NCBI GenBank assembly: GCA_032358255.1
Contig: JAULBX010000002.1
Span: forward strand, 806,001-870,000
Direction of reading: 5' to 3'
Length of the DNA: 64,000 nt
Origin: Heterotrichella gracilis
Lineage: Eukaryota; Sar; Xanthophyceae; Tribonematales; Xanthonemataceae
In this document: positions 1-7,945 of the stretch, in pieces
Position numbering within the stretch: the first letter of the stretch is position 1
How the letters are laid out: every line of letters starts with the position of its first letter
Translations under genes and position numbers: made by a program
The notes under the pieces: model-generated
What the model was told of the DNA's origin: nothing
What the model saw: the letters and a program-made list of their open reading frames with translations, nothing else
Database searches by the model: none

Positions 1-1
1 C

Positions 2-733
2 AACTATAATTTTGATAAAATACCTGATGTAAGGTTTAATAACAGTTTTAATCCAGGACAATCGGTTTATTACCTATCTGCCATAGATGTTAACGAAGAC
101 CAAGTTTTTTATCATGAACAAAATCTTTCAAATATTCAGCAAATAAAGCGATTTGAAGACCGCAAAAAATTAACCGGCACTTACACAGATAAAACAGATT
201 ATAATACTGTAAGTTTTTATGGCAAATATTTAGATACTATGGTTGTTGTAAAACAAAATTTAAATACCATGGCAATAACGCAAACAATAACTTATTTAAA
301 TAAGTTAGGTAAGTTAAAACCCATACCCAATATAAAGGCTTTAGAGCCTAAGCCAAAAACCAAAAAGGAGTTTGGCGATTACAATTTTGATGGATACGAA
401 GATTTTAGAACAAAGAAAAATGAGAATGACGAGCGTTGGGATTTCTTTATTTACAATAACAAAAAACAGTCTTTTGAAATAGATACATTATTGAGTAAAA
501 TGACTACGACAGACTTTGACTTTGAGAATAAAGTATTCGTTGGTCAAATTACGAAGCATATAAATGAATTAGATACTTATACCGAGGGGTATAAAACAGT
601 AAATGGAAGAATTATTCTTTATTCTAATTCAACTTGCCACAGGGAATTTAGATATGCTGAAAGAGTGGACTGCACCATTTCGGAGTTAAAAGATGGTAAA
701 TGGGTTGAAACTTTTATACATGGTGCTGAGTAG
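2..733 (+). CDS. XAC2610-like protein, 5' end outside window
   Basis: The reading frame is open from base 2, so the first in-window ATG (239) is internal and the gene begins left of the window. About 243 residues are visible. The central motif GDYNFDGYEDF followed by a WDFFIYN strand resembles the XAC2610 / FG-GAP-like fold, in which an Asp-rich loop precedes a strand. Many such proteins are secreted or lipoproteins, but the N-terminus that would show this is missing. The end of the protein (DGKWVETFIHGAE) recurs almost unchanged in a fragment 3.3 kb downstream. Function is unknown; some XAC2610 relatives act as periplasmic inhibitors, which cannot be claimed here. Confidence 0.75.
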   Translation, partial: NYNFDKIPDVRFNNSFNPGQSVYYLSAIDVNEDQVFYHEQNLSNIQQIKRFEDRKKLTGTYTDKTDYNTVSFYGKYLDTMVVVKQNLNTMAITQTITYLNKLGKLKPIPNIKALEPKPKTKKEFGDYNFDGYEDFRTKKNENDERWDFFIYNNKKQSFEIDTLLSKMTTTDFDFENKVFVGQITKHINELDTYTEGYKTVNGRIILYSNSTCHREFRYAERVDCTISELKDGKWVETFIHGAE

Positions 734-831
734 AATGAAAAAAACGAAAAAAAACTAATCTACCTCAATCTAGTTATTAATCCAGTTAAACTTCAATTTT
801 AAAGTATGGAACTTATTATTAATACTGGGCG

Positions 832-914
832 TTTAAAGCTGGCAAAAACAACTTCGGTTTATTAATTTCTAAATTTAGTGAGTGTGTGTTATCGGTTTTT
901 GTTTTAAAGCTGGC
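832..914. repeat. 12-base direct repeat pair
   Basis: TTTAAAGCTGGC occurs at 832-843 and again at 903-914, 71 bases apart, in the AT-rich 261-base gap before the next gene. No gene is visible in this gap. The role is unknown and the repeat could be chance or decayed sequence. Confidence 0.4.
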
Positions 915-994
915 GTAATTTTATTTTTTGAGAGCGAATATTAAAAGATGCAACATTTTGCCATTTGTGGCATTTTTTTTGTCTTTGACTGTAC

Positions 995-3916
995 ATGAAA
1001 ATATCTAAGTTTATAATTAGTTTAGCTTTAGTAATTAACACTTTGTTTGTTTCTTCGCAAAACGAAACTTCAAAGTGGTATTTTGGTAAGCAGGCTGCCC
1101 TTGACTTTATGCCGAGCTCACCCACACCTTTATTTAATAATCCCTTAATTTCGTGGAGAACTTGTGCAAGTGTAGCCGATGCTTCTGGTAATTTATTATT
1201 TTACACTAATGGAAATATAGTTTACAATAAATTGCATGTACCAATGGCAAATGGGACAGGACTAGCGGGCAACGTAGGTGCAACTCAACCTGTATTTGTC
1301 GTAAAACAACCAGGAAATACTAATCTATATTATGTATTTACGCAAGCTGGTTTTGGGTTTTCTAGTTTTGTGGGGCTGTATTATTCGATTGTTGATATGA
1401 GTTTGGCTGCCGGTAATGGTTCAGTAACGGTAAAAAACATTCACATGTATGGAAATACAACCACCAATTTAATTACAGAAAAATTAACCGCAGCCAAACA
1501 CTGCAACAATACAGATGTTTGGATTTTAACCCATGAATTTTGGAATAGTAATTTTCAAGCATATTTGCTCACGGCCAGTGGTTTAAATACCACTCCTGTT
1601 ATATCAACATCTGGATCGCCACACCTAAATTCAGTAATGGGTTGGATGTGTCCAATGAAGATATCACCAAATAGAAGAAAAGCGATAGTAAATGTAGGGA
1701 TGCAGCCTTCGGAGTTGTTTGACTTTGATCCTGCTACGGGAATCTTTTCTAATCCAATTCTATTACCTGCAACTATAGCAGGCTTTGGTAGCGAATTTTC
1801 ACCTGACAATTCCAAACTTTATATCACTACAAGCGGTGGCTATATTTCACAATATAATTTGTGTGCTGGCTCACCAGCTGCTATAATAAGCTCATTAGAC
1901 ACTTTAGCAGACCCTTTAGCTACAACAGTTTCATCGCTCATAAGTGTATCATTAAATGATATGCAATTGGCTAAAGATGGTAAAATATACTTTACTAGAG
2001 CGCTTGGTACCAATATTGGACCAAGTCATTTTTTAAGTGTTATTAATAATCCTAATTTAACAATTCCAGCTTGTGGCTATGTGCCTCTAGCTGTTTCAAT
2101 AGCTCCTACCAATAATAATTTTGGTGGTTTACCAAGTTTTATGGGTAGCTTATTTAATCAAGAGCCATTATTACCTCCTATTACTTATAGCATAACCTCA
2201 GCAACAAATTGTAATTCATTTTCTTTTTCTAATCCGATTTTAAGCACAAGTCCATGTGCCGCATTTAGCAATAACATCTCAAGTTTATTGTGGAATTTTG
2301 GCGACCCGTCCAGCGGGGCCGCTAATTTTAGTACGTTGAGTAACCCAACGCATACGTTTTCATCAGCTGGTACTTATACAGTTAATTTAATTCTTAATTT
2401 TAATTGTTCATCAGATACTCTTCAACAAGTAGTTACAATAAATCCGCCATTTTCCTTTTCAGTTAATACAAGCCAAGCCAGCTGCTATTCAAACGGTACG
2501 GCCTCAGTCGTAAGTTCAAATAATTTGAATTTATATAATTACTTATGGTTGCCTTCTAATCAAACCACCCAATTTATTTCCAATCTTACAGCAGGTATTT
2601 ATACGGTGATGGTATTTGATAATAATAATTGTGTAGTTCAACAAACTTTTTCCATATCTCAAGTTAACAATATGGCTTTACAAGTAAATACAATCACTAC
2701 GAGCTGCCAAACAAACGGACTAAATTTTGGCGCACAAGTTGTAGTATCAGGTGCTGGCGCTCCATTTACATATAATTGGAGTGGCATTAGTCAAACAACA
2801 AGTGTTGTTACCAATTTGCTTCCTGGCAATTATTCAGTAACAATAAGCAACCCATTTAATTGTGTACTGACAAACACTTTTCAAATTAACCTTCCCGCAA
2901 ATTTTCCCATAAATACAATGTCATCAGTTACCGTTTGTGCAAAGCAACCTATACAACTTACAAGCAGTTTAAGTGCAATTAGCTATTCATGGTCAGGCCC
3001 AAATAATTTTAGTACTCAAGGGCAAATCGCTAATATTTTAGTCTCAAGCAATATTCATAATGGCATTTATACTTTAACCACTGTTGATTTCAACCAATGT
3101 TACTCGCAATCAACGCTGAATTTATCTGTGTTGTCTTTACCAGAAGTCAAAGTATTAAGTAGCAGGAATAACCTTTGCGCACCTTACTGTTCGCTACTTT
3201 CTATTGAGACAACCAGCAATACTTCACCAATTATTCAAACTAATTTTACTTTGGATAACGATATTTTAAATTTTTCAGGCTTTAATAAATGTTTTACTAA
3301 AGATGGTAAATATAAATTAAGTGCAACAGTTATAGACTCAGAAGGTTGTAGTAGTAATTCTAATTTATTAATAATGGTTTACCCAAAACCGGTCGCCGAT
3401 TTTGATTTTGTTCCCGCAAAGCCAATTGCAGAATTTGAAAAAGTTGAATTTTTAAATACATCGTATGGTGATCAGCAAATTAATTGGAAATGGTTTATCA
3501 ACGACCTGAATACTCTTTACTCTCCCAACAAAAACACCTCATATACATTTCAAAACAGCGGTACATTTCCTGTAGTACTTATTACTGAAAATGCCTGGGG
3601 TTGCTCTGATACAATTCAAAAAACAATTACCGTATTTGATGATTTGGGCATTTACGTCCCTAATTCGTTTACACCAAATGGTGACGGTATAAATGAAACT
3701 TTCTTTCCAAAAGGTTTTGGTATTACTGACTATAAACTTGAAATTTATGATCGTTGGGGCGAAATGATCTTTTTTACAAAAGATTTTTTTTCATCCTGGG
3801 ATGGAACCTATAAGGGAATAGAATGTAAAACAGATGTATACGTTTGGAAAATAAGTGCTAAAAATATGAAGGGTAAAGTTAAAAATTTTACCGGCCATGT
3901 TACATTATCCAAATAA
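995..3916 (+). CDS. T9SS type B sorting-domain protein with PKD domains
   Basis: A 973-residue exported surface protein. Residues 1-22 form a signal peptide ending FVSSQ. The N-terminal half (about 25-385, starting KWYFGKQAALDF) is the propeller-like region usual in this family. A PKD-type domain lies near 425-490 (WNFGDP ... HTFSSAGTYTV), followed by two SprB-like repeats with Cys and GxY motifs (about 490-630), another Ig-like stretch and a second PKD-like domain near 800-880. The last ~90 residues (VPNSFTPNGDGINE, then YDRWGE and SWDGTYKG) are the gliding-associated type B sorting domain, which directs export by T9SS and attachment to or release from the surface. Ligand unknown. The gene stands alone and is flanked by AT-rich gaps. 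Confidence 0.9.
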   Translation: MKISKFIISLALVINTLFVSSQNETSKWYFGKQAALDFMPSSPTPLFNNPLISWRTCASVADASGNLLFYTNGNIVYNKLHVPMANGTGLAGNVGATQPVFVVKQPGNTNLYYVFTQAGFGFSSFVGLYYSIVDMSLAAGNGSVTVKNIHMYGNTTTNLITEKLTAAKHCNNTDVWILTHEFWNSNFQAYLLTASGLNTTPVISTSGSPHLNSVMGWMCPMKISPNRRKAIVNVGMQPSELFDFDPATGIFSNPILLPATIAGFGSEFSPDNSKLYITTSGGYISQYNLCAGSPAAIISSLDTLADPLATTVSSLISVSLNDMQLAKDGKIYFTRALGTNIGPSHFLSVINNPNLTIPACGYVPLAVSIAPTNNNFGGLPSFMGSLFNQEPLLPPITYSITSATNCNSFSFSNPILSTSPCAAFSNNISSLLWNFGDPSSGAANFSTLSNPTHTFSSAGTYTVNLILNFNCSSDTLQQVVTINPPFSFSVNTSQASCYSNGTASVVSSNNLNLYNYLWLPSNQTTQFISNLTAGIYTVMVFDNNNCVVQQTFSISQVNNMALQVNTITTSCQTNGLNFGAQVVVSGAGAPFTYNWSGISQTTSVVTNLLPGNYSVTISNPFNCVLTNTFQINLPANFPINTMSSVTVCAKQPIQLTSSLSAISYSWSGPNNFSTQGQIANILVSSNIHNGIYTLTTVDFNQCYSQSTLNLSVLSLPEVKVLSSRNNLCAPYCSLLSIETTSNTSPIIQTNFTLDNDILNFSGFNKCFTKDGKYKLSATVIDSEGCSSNSNLLIMVYPKPVADFDFVPAKPIAEFEKVEFLNTSYGDQQINWKWFINDLNTLYSPNKNTSYTFQNSGTFPVVLITENAWGCSDTIQKTITVFDDLGIYVPNSFTPNGDGINETFFPKGFGITDYKLEIYDRWGEMIFFTKDFFSSWDGTYKGIECKTDVYVWKISAKNMKGKVKNFTGHVTLSK

Positions 3917-3960
3917 AAGGTAAACTATCGAAACTAACTTTTTATCTTTATACTGCATAA

Positions 3961-4044
3961 AATACCTTTGGTACAAATATTCCGGCAGAATACAAATTAA
4001 TAGATGGCAAAAGGGTGGAAACTTATATACATGGTGCTGAGTAA
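3961..4044 (+). pseudogene. 3' fragment of a second XAC2610-like gene
   Basis: An in-frame stretch of 27 codons follows a stop at 3958 and ends in TAA. Its end, DGKRVETYIHGAE, matches the end of the partial gene at the left edge (DGKWVETFIHGAE). At DNA level 4002-4041 and 691-730 agree at 36 of 40 bases. No start or upstream part of the gene is present, so this is a remnant of a duplicated or deleted paralogue. It lies directly upstream of the hypothetical cluster at 4062. Confidence 0.7.
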
Positions 4045-4061
4045 ATAACGAATGAGTTAAC

Positions 4062-5435
4062 ATGAAATATATAGCAACACTAATAATAACTTTTATTTTT
4101 TGCTGCTTGACCTCCTTTGGTCAGCAAAGAAAGTACGAGTACATAACAGACAGAAATTTAAACCAAATTAAGTCATTAGAACAACTAAAATTTATTGAAC
4201 ATGCAGATATTAAGTTGCAAACAATAATTAAAAAAATTCAAAATACCGATAATTCGTCAGCTCTCGATTCTCTGGTTGAGGAAGTAGTTGCTTTACGAAC
4301 ACCAGAATCCTTTTTATTCGTAGCTAATTATTGTTGCAGATATATCGACTACTCAAAGCCAAATGAATTTACGCATATTGCGCGAAAAATAAACCGACAG
4401 GCTGCTTATAAAGCCTTAAACAAATATTATTTAGAAAATTTTTATACAGCCGGATTCCATCCCGTGCTATATCATGCATTAATTTATGAATCTATTAGAG
4501 AGAAGTATAAGTCTAAAATGGACTCCAGTTGTTTTTATATATCACAAGCTAATAAAAATGGCATTAAAAAAGCAGAAAATGATTGCTTTATAAAGATCCA
4601 GATCAATGATGAAAACATAAATCACATGGATCAAGGTTTTTACAAATTTGAGTTCTTAAACAATCCACCGCAAAACAGATTAGATACGCTGGTGAATAAA
4701 ATAGAGAACTTAGTAATGAATAGAAAAAACACAGATACAACTACTATTAAGCTCTTGATTGACTCCATTGGACAATTAAAAACACAATCGGCCTATTGTT
4801 ACCTGTATACATTTGCTGTAAGAAAAAGGTTTTCTTTTACACATGATTTAAATCCAATGGACGGGATTATTGAACGATACGGAGGTTTAAAAGCAATAAA
4901 TACCTATTACCTAAACGGACAATTAACCAACTACTTAAACAAAAACAAATATGACCCCGTAGCAGAAAAAATACTGAAAGATAATGCACCTTTATGCTTC
5001 TATTGCGCAGAAGATACAACAGAAGCGTCGCAAACTTTTTTTATGAATAAAATAGACTCCCGCTTTCCGGACGAAAAGATCATCGAAACTATTAACTATT
5101 TCAGTGATTTAAATAGGCATGGTGGTTTCTCGCATTATCAGGTTGCTTTAGATAGTATTTCAGAGACCATTGGTCAAATGCCTTTTGTTGTTGATAGAAA
5201 GTACAATTTATGCAGAGAAGTACCAGCCATATTTCCAGGTGAAATTACATTAGGGGTACTGATGAACACCAGCGAAGGATCGGTTGAAAAAAGCTATAAA
5301 ATACAATTAGGGATCTTGCCGGCAGGCAAAAAATACAAACCCGAAGACCTTAACTACTTAAAATTTATTTCGAGCAAACTTAGCCCAGGATTTATAAAGA
5401 CTCAAAGAAAAAAATGTGGTGATAAAGATGAATAG
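4062..5435 (+). CDS. Secreted protein of unknown function, two-module (copy A)
   Basis: 457 residues with a signal peptide (1-21, ending TSFGQ). I do not recognise a named family. The body holds two diverged copies of a helical module: one near residues 30-110 (LKFIEHADIKLQTIIKKI) and one near 190-260 (FEFLNNPPQNRLDTLVNKI), each followed by a segment with paired aromatic residues (LFVANYCCRY; YCYLYTFA). The C-terminal part includes QMPFVV and a beta-rich end. The downstream gene carries the same module twice and a similar C-terminus, so the two are tandem paralogues. It overlaps the next gene by 8 bases (ATGAATAG), indicating one operon. Confidence 0.8.
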   Translation: MKYIATLIITFIFCCLTSFGQQRKYEYITDRNLNQIKSLEQLKFIEHADIKLQTIIKKIQNTDNSSALDSLVEEVVALRTPESFLFVANYCCRYIDYSKPNEFTHIARKINRQAAYKALNKYYLENFYTAGFHPVLYHALIYESIREKYKSKMDSSCFYISQANKNGIKKAENDCFIKIQINDENINHMDQGFYKFEFLNNPPQNRLDTLVNKIENLVMNRKNTDTTTIKLLIDSIGQLKTQSAYCYLYTFAVRKRFSFTHDLNPMDGIIERYGGLKAINTYYLNGQLTNYLNKNKYDPVAEKILKDNAPLCFYCAEDTTEASQTFFMNKIDSRFPDEKIIETINYFSDLNRHGGFSHYQVALDSISETIGQMPFVVDRKYNLCREVPAIFPGEITLGVLMNTSEGSVEKSYKIQLGILPAGKKYKPEDLNYLKFISSKLSPGFIKTQRKKCGDKDE

Positions 5436-6888
5436 CAGTAAAACGATACGTTTTTTGAGACCATGCATCACAAGCATAGTGTGTTTGGTGCAACTTTTAA
5501 ACCTGAGCTTTACTGAAGCACAAAATCGTGTTGTGTTTAATGAAGAAACTTCTCAGAAAATAGAATGGCCCTATCAACTCACTTTTATTCATGAAGATCC
5601 CAAAAACAAAGTTGATTCGTTACTTATAGAACTACTCGCCTATGAATATCATCAAGAAAACGGTATTCTCAAATATAAACTCCTTGAAAATATTGCGAAA
5701 ACAAAGACAAAAGAAGCGTTTTACTTACTATATACAGGATGTATATCACAACCAAGAACTGATAATTACTTCCCGCCCTTTCAACAACTGTGCACTATCA
5801 TTAAAAACAACGGAGGCGTGGCGCTTCTTAACAACTATTTTTTGAAAGAACCTGTTAAAGAAACCGGCCTTGAAAAAAACTTTGAAAGAGAAGTTATTCT
5901 TCAATGCAAAAAAATGACACCCGAAATATACTATTACAAAAACCTGCCGCAAGAAATTAGCCTGGAAGTTCTTCAGCAGGAAATAGATCTTTTTAAAAAC
6001 AATAATACACCATGCAAATCGCCACAGCTTCTAACGGAAAAGAACTTAAATAAAATTCAAAATGTGTATGAGCTTAGCTTTATACATGAAAAGCCTGTTA
6101 ACAGGGTCGACAGCTGCGTTAAATACTTAATGGATAGTATTCGTTGGGATGGAAAAAGAAACTGGTATCTGATAATTGATTCAGTTGTTAATAGTATCGG
6201 GGCAACCCAATCACAGGAAGCCCTTCAGCTTTTTTATCTATTTACGAAGTATAACGTTACTTCCCAAAACAATCAACTTCAAGCCTTAAGCCAATCGCTT
6301 CACGGAAGACAGGCTGAGTATTTACATAACTATTTTTATAAGGATAAAAAGCTAAATAGAGATTCTTTGGGCTATATGGCTTACAGAAATAAAATATTAA
6401 CTTATTTTAAGGATAAAGTTCCGACTATCTATTTTTGTGATCAACCCACGCTACAGGAAGTCTATACAAGAAAAACAGAGTCTTCCGAACTAAATGACTT
6501 CGACAGAAAAATAATACGAATTATCAAACGAAACAGTCAGCTAAATAACATAGATAGGAGAGAAAAACTGGAAAATGAGATCAGACAATTGCCTTTTGTG
6601 GACGAAGTAAAACTAGGTGATTGTTACGAGGTTTTAGATATAGAGACAACGTTCTATTATGATCGCATCTATACAAAGTTAGTAGTAGATGACAAATTGG
6701 TTGAGCGAATCTACGCTATTAGAAACAGAGGGCTATTGTTTATAGGAATTAGATTAAATAAATTCCCATTAGGAAAAATAGTTCGTTACCATTCTAAAAC
6801 ATGGAGATATGTATCTGCTTATTCATACCCCGCCTTAAAGGCAGTAAAAGAGTATTGTGAAAATAAAAAAAATAGAAATGAAAAATAG
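5428..6888 (+). CDS. Secreted protein of unknown function, two-module (copy B)
   Basis: 486 residues from ATG 5428. GTG 5416 is an alternative start, but ATG 5428 gives the better signal peptide, ending SFTEAQ. Two modules match those of the preceding gene: LTFIHEDPKNKVDSLLIEL near residue 40 and LSFIHEKPVNRVDSCVKYL near residue 215. The end of the protein has RQLPFVDEV followed by a beta-rich tail, parallel to copy A. No catalytic motif is apparent. The gene overlaps copy A at its 5' end and the next lipoprotein gene at its 3' end by 11 bases, so the cluster is probably co-transcribed and translationally coupled. Confidence 0.8.
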   Translation: MNSSKTIRFLRPCITSIVCLVQLLNLSFTEAQNRVVFNEETSQKIEWPYQLTFIHEDPKNKVDSLLIELLAYEYHQENGILKYKLLENIAKTKTKEAFYLLYTGCISQPRTDNYFPPFQQLCTIIKNNGGVALLNNYFLKEPVKETGLEKNFEREVILQCKKMTPEIYYYKNLPQEISLEVLQQEIDLFKNNNTPCKSPQLLTEKNLNKIQNVYELSFIHEKPVNRVDSCVKYLMDSIRWDGKRNWYLIIDSVVNSIGATQSQEALQLFYLFTKYNVTSQNNQLQALSQSLHGRQAEYLHNYFYKDKKLNRDSLGYMAYRNKILTYFKDKVPTIYFCDQPTLQEVYTRKTESSELNDFDRKIIRIIKRNSQLNNIDRREKLENEIRQLPFVDEVKLGDCYEVLDIETTFYYDRIYTKLVVDDKLVERIYAIRNRGLLFIGIRLNKFPLGKIVRYHSKTWRYVSAYSYPALKAVKEYCENKKNRNEK

Positions 6889-7543
6889 ATGTGCACTTTT
6901 GTTTTGTAGCATAATTATTATGAGCAGTTGCTGGCAAAACAATTCAAAGATTGAAACACTCTTAGATGTTCCTCCTCCCAAAACTACTCAAGTCGATGAG
7001 AGTGAACATCTGCTGTTGTCTCTTATAGAAAAAACACGAGATCTAAAAACACCTTTAAAAGTATCAAAAGAAGATCTTAATGTTGAAGATCTGCCTCAAC
7101 TTGAGCGTGATGAAACTCAATTAGTGTTTAACGATTCGCTGTTAGCAGAAAGGGCTAAGTACTTTTATTTATTTGGTAAAGTAAAAATCTCTGACACCTG
7201 GGGATTATTAGTTCTAAAGACAGACAGTGTAATTAGTTCTAAGGCCGCCGACATGGATAATAAAAAAACGCTTTTCCTTATTGTTCATGGCAAAGATCTT
7301 TTTGTAAAAGCGCTTGAACTTGCAAACAATCAAACATACCTTTACACAAGCAAGATAAAAGCTAATTCAGAAATTACTATCGGAAAATTTGCGGCAGAGG
7401 AAAGTTCTGTTATAACGCTTAATACTTACAATTATAACAACGGGCAACTTATACATAGAGATTCCAGCGAATGGGAAGGTGGAGTTGATGATACCGGCAT
7501 AAATAGGGCATTAGAATATTTTAATAAACACATAAATGAATAA
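6878..7543 (+). CDS. Lipoprotein of unknown function
   Basis: 221 residues from ATG 6878, chosen over GTG 6857 because it places a type II signal sequence at the N-terminus with lipobox IMSSC (Cys about 18). The mature part begins polar and Pro-rich, then has an alternating-strand region around YFYLFGKVKISDTWGLLVL and a C-terminal acidic segment. No known family is recognised. It overlaps the end of copy B by 11 bases and precedes the PKD lipoprotein gene by 13 bases, so it belongs to the same operon. It is probably anchored at the outer membrane or in the periplasm. Confidence 0.75.
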   Translation: MKNRCALLFCSIIIMSSCWQNNSKIETLLDVPPPKTTQVDESEHLLLSLIEKTRDLKTPLKVSKEDLNVEDLPQLERDETQLVFNDSLLAERAKYFYLFGKVKISDTWGLLVLKTDSVISSKAADMDNKKTLFLIVHGKDLFVKALELANNQTYLYTSKIKANSEITIGKFAAEESSVITLNTYNYNNGQLIHRDSSEWEGGVDDTGINRALEYFNKHINE

Positions 7544-7556
7544 ATAATTATTGTAG

Positions 7557-7880
7557 ATGAAAAAAATAGTTTCCCTTCTTTCAGTTGTAATACTGTTTAA
7601 TCGATGTTCAAAAGCACCAAGCGCTTGTTTTACATATTATCCATCTAATATCAGCACTGGGGATCTTGTTACGTTTAATGCAGACTGTTCAAAAAACGCT
7701 TCTTATTTTGAGTGGAGTTTTGGTGATGGAGCTGCAGATACAAATACAGTTAGTAAAAGCGTAACGCATAAGTACATAACAAGCGGAATTTATATCGCTA
7801 AACTTAATGTTAAACGTAAAGATGGTGTAACTTTAAAAGAAGGTAAACCGGAAACAAGTATATCTATAGCTGTACGGTAG
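7557..7880 (+). CDS. Small PKD-domain lipoprotein
   Basis: 107 residues: a short lipoprotein signal (lipobox LFNRC, Cys 17) followed by one PKD domain filling the rest. The PKD hallmarks are visible: DLVTFNADCS, then FEWSFGDGAAD near residues 58-68, then THKYITSGIYIAKLNV. PKD domains are Ig-like folds used in binding and adhesion on the outer surface. It is the last gene of the 4062-7880 operon. Confidence 0.85.
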   Translation: MKKIVSLLSVVILFNRCSKAPSACFTYYPSNISTGDLVTFNADCSKNASYFEWSFGDGAADTNTVSKSVTHKYITSGIYIAKLNVKRKDGVTLKEGKPETSISIAVR

Positions 7881-7900
7881 ATATTCGTATAATGATATAG

Positions 7901-7937
7901 AAGCTCTTCGAATTATTTGTATTCGTAAACTAAGCTT
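7901..7937. terminator. Weak hairpin between convergent genes
   Basis: AAGCT at 7901-7905 can pair with AGCTT at 7933-7937, and inside it GAAT (7910-7913) with ATTC (7921-7924). A run of six T overlaps the right arm. It is imperfect and short, but its place between two convergent genes suits a terminator. Confidence 0.3.
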
Positions 7938-7945
7938 TTTTAAGA

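Noticed and set aside
956-987. Terminator (TGCCA-TTTG-TGGCA followed by T8) or promoter directly before the gene at 995
   Set aside because: The stem is only five pairs and no gene ends close upstream; the TGTCTTTG after it is only a partial -7 box. Neither reading is firm.
904-1125. Minus-strand ORF over the start of the T9SS gene
   Set aside because: It overlaps a strong coding frame with a signal peptide and has no recognisable features.
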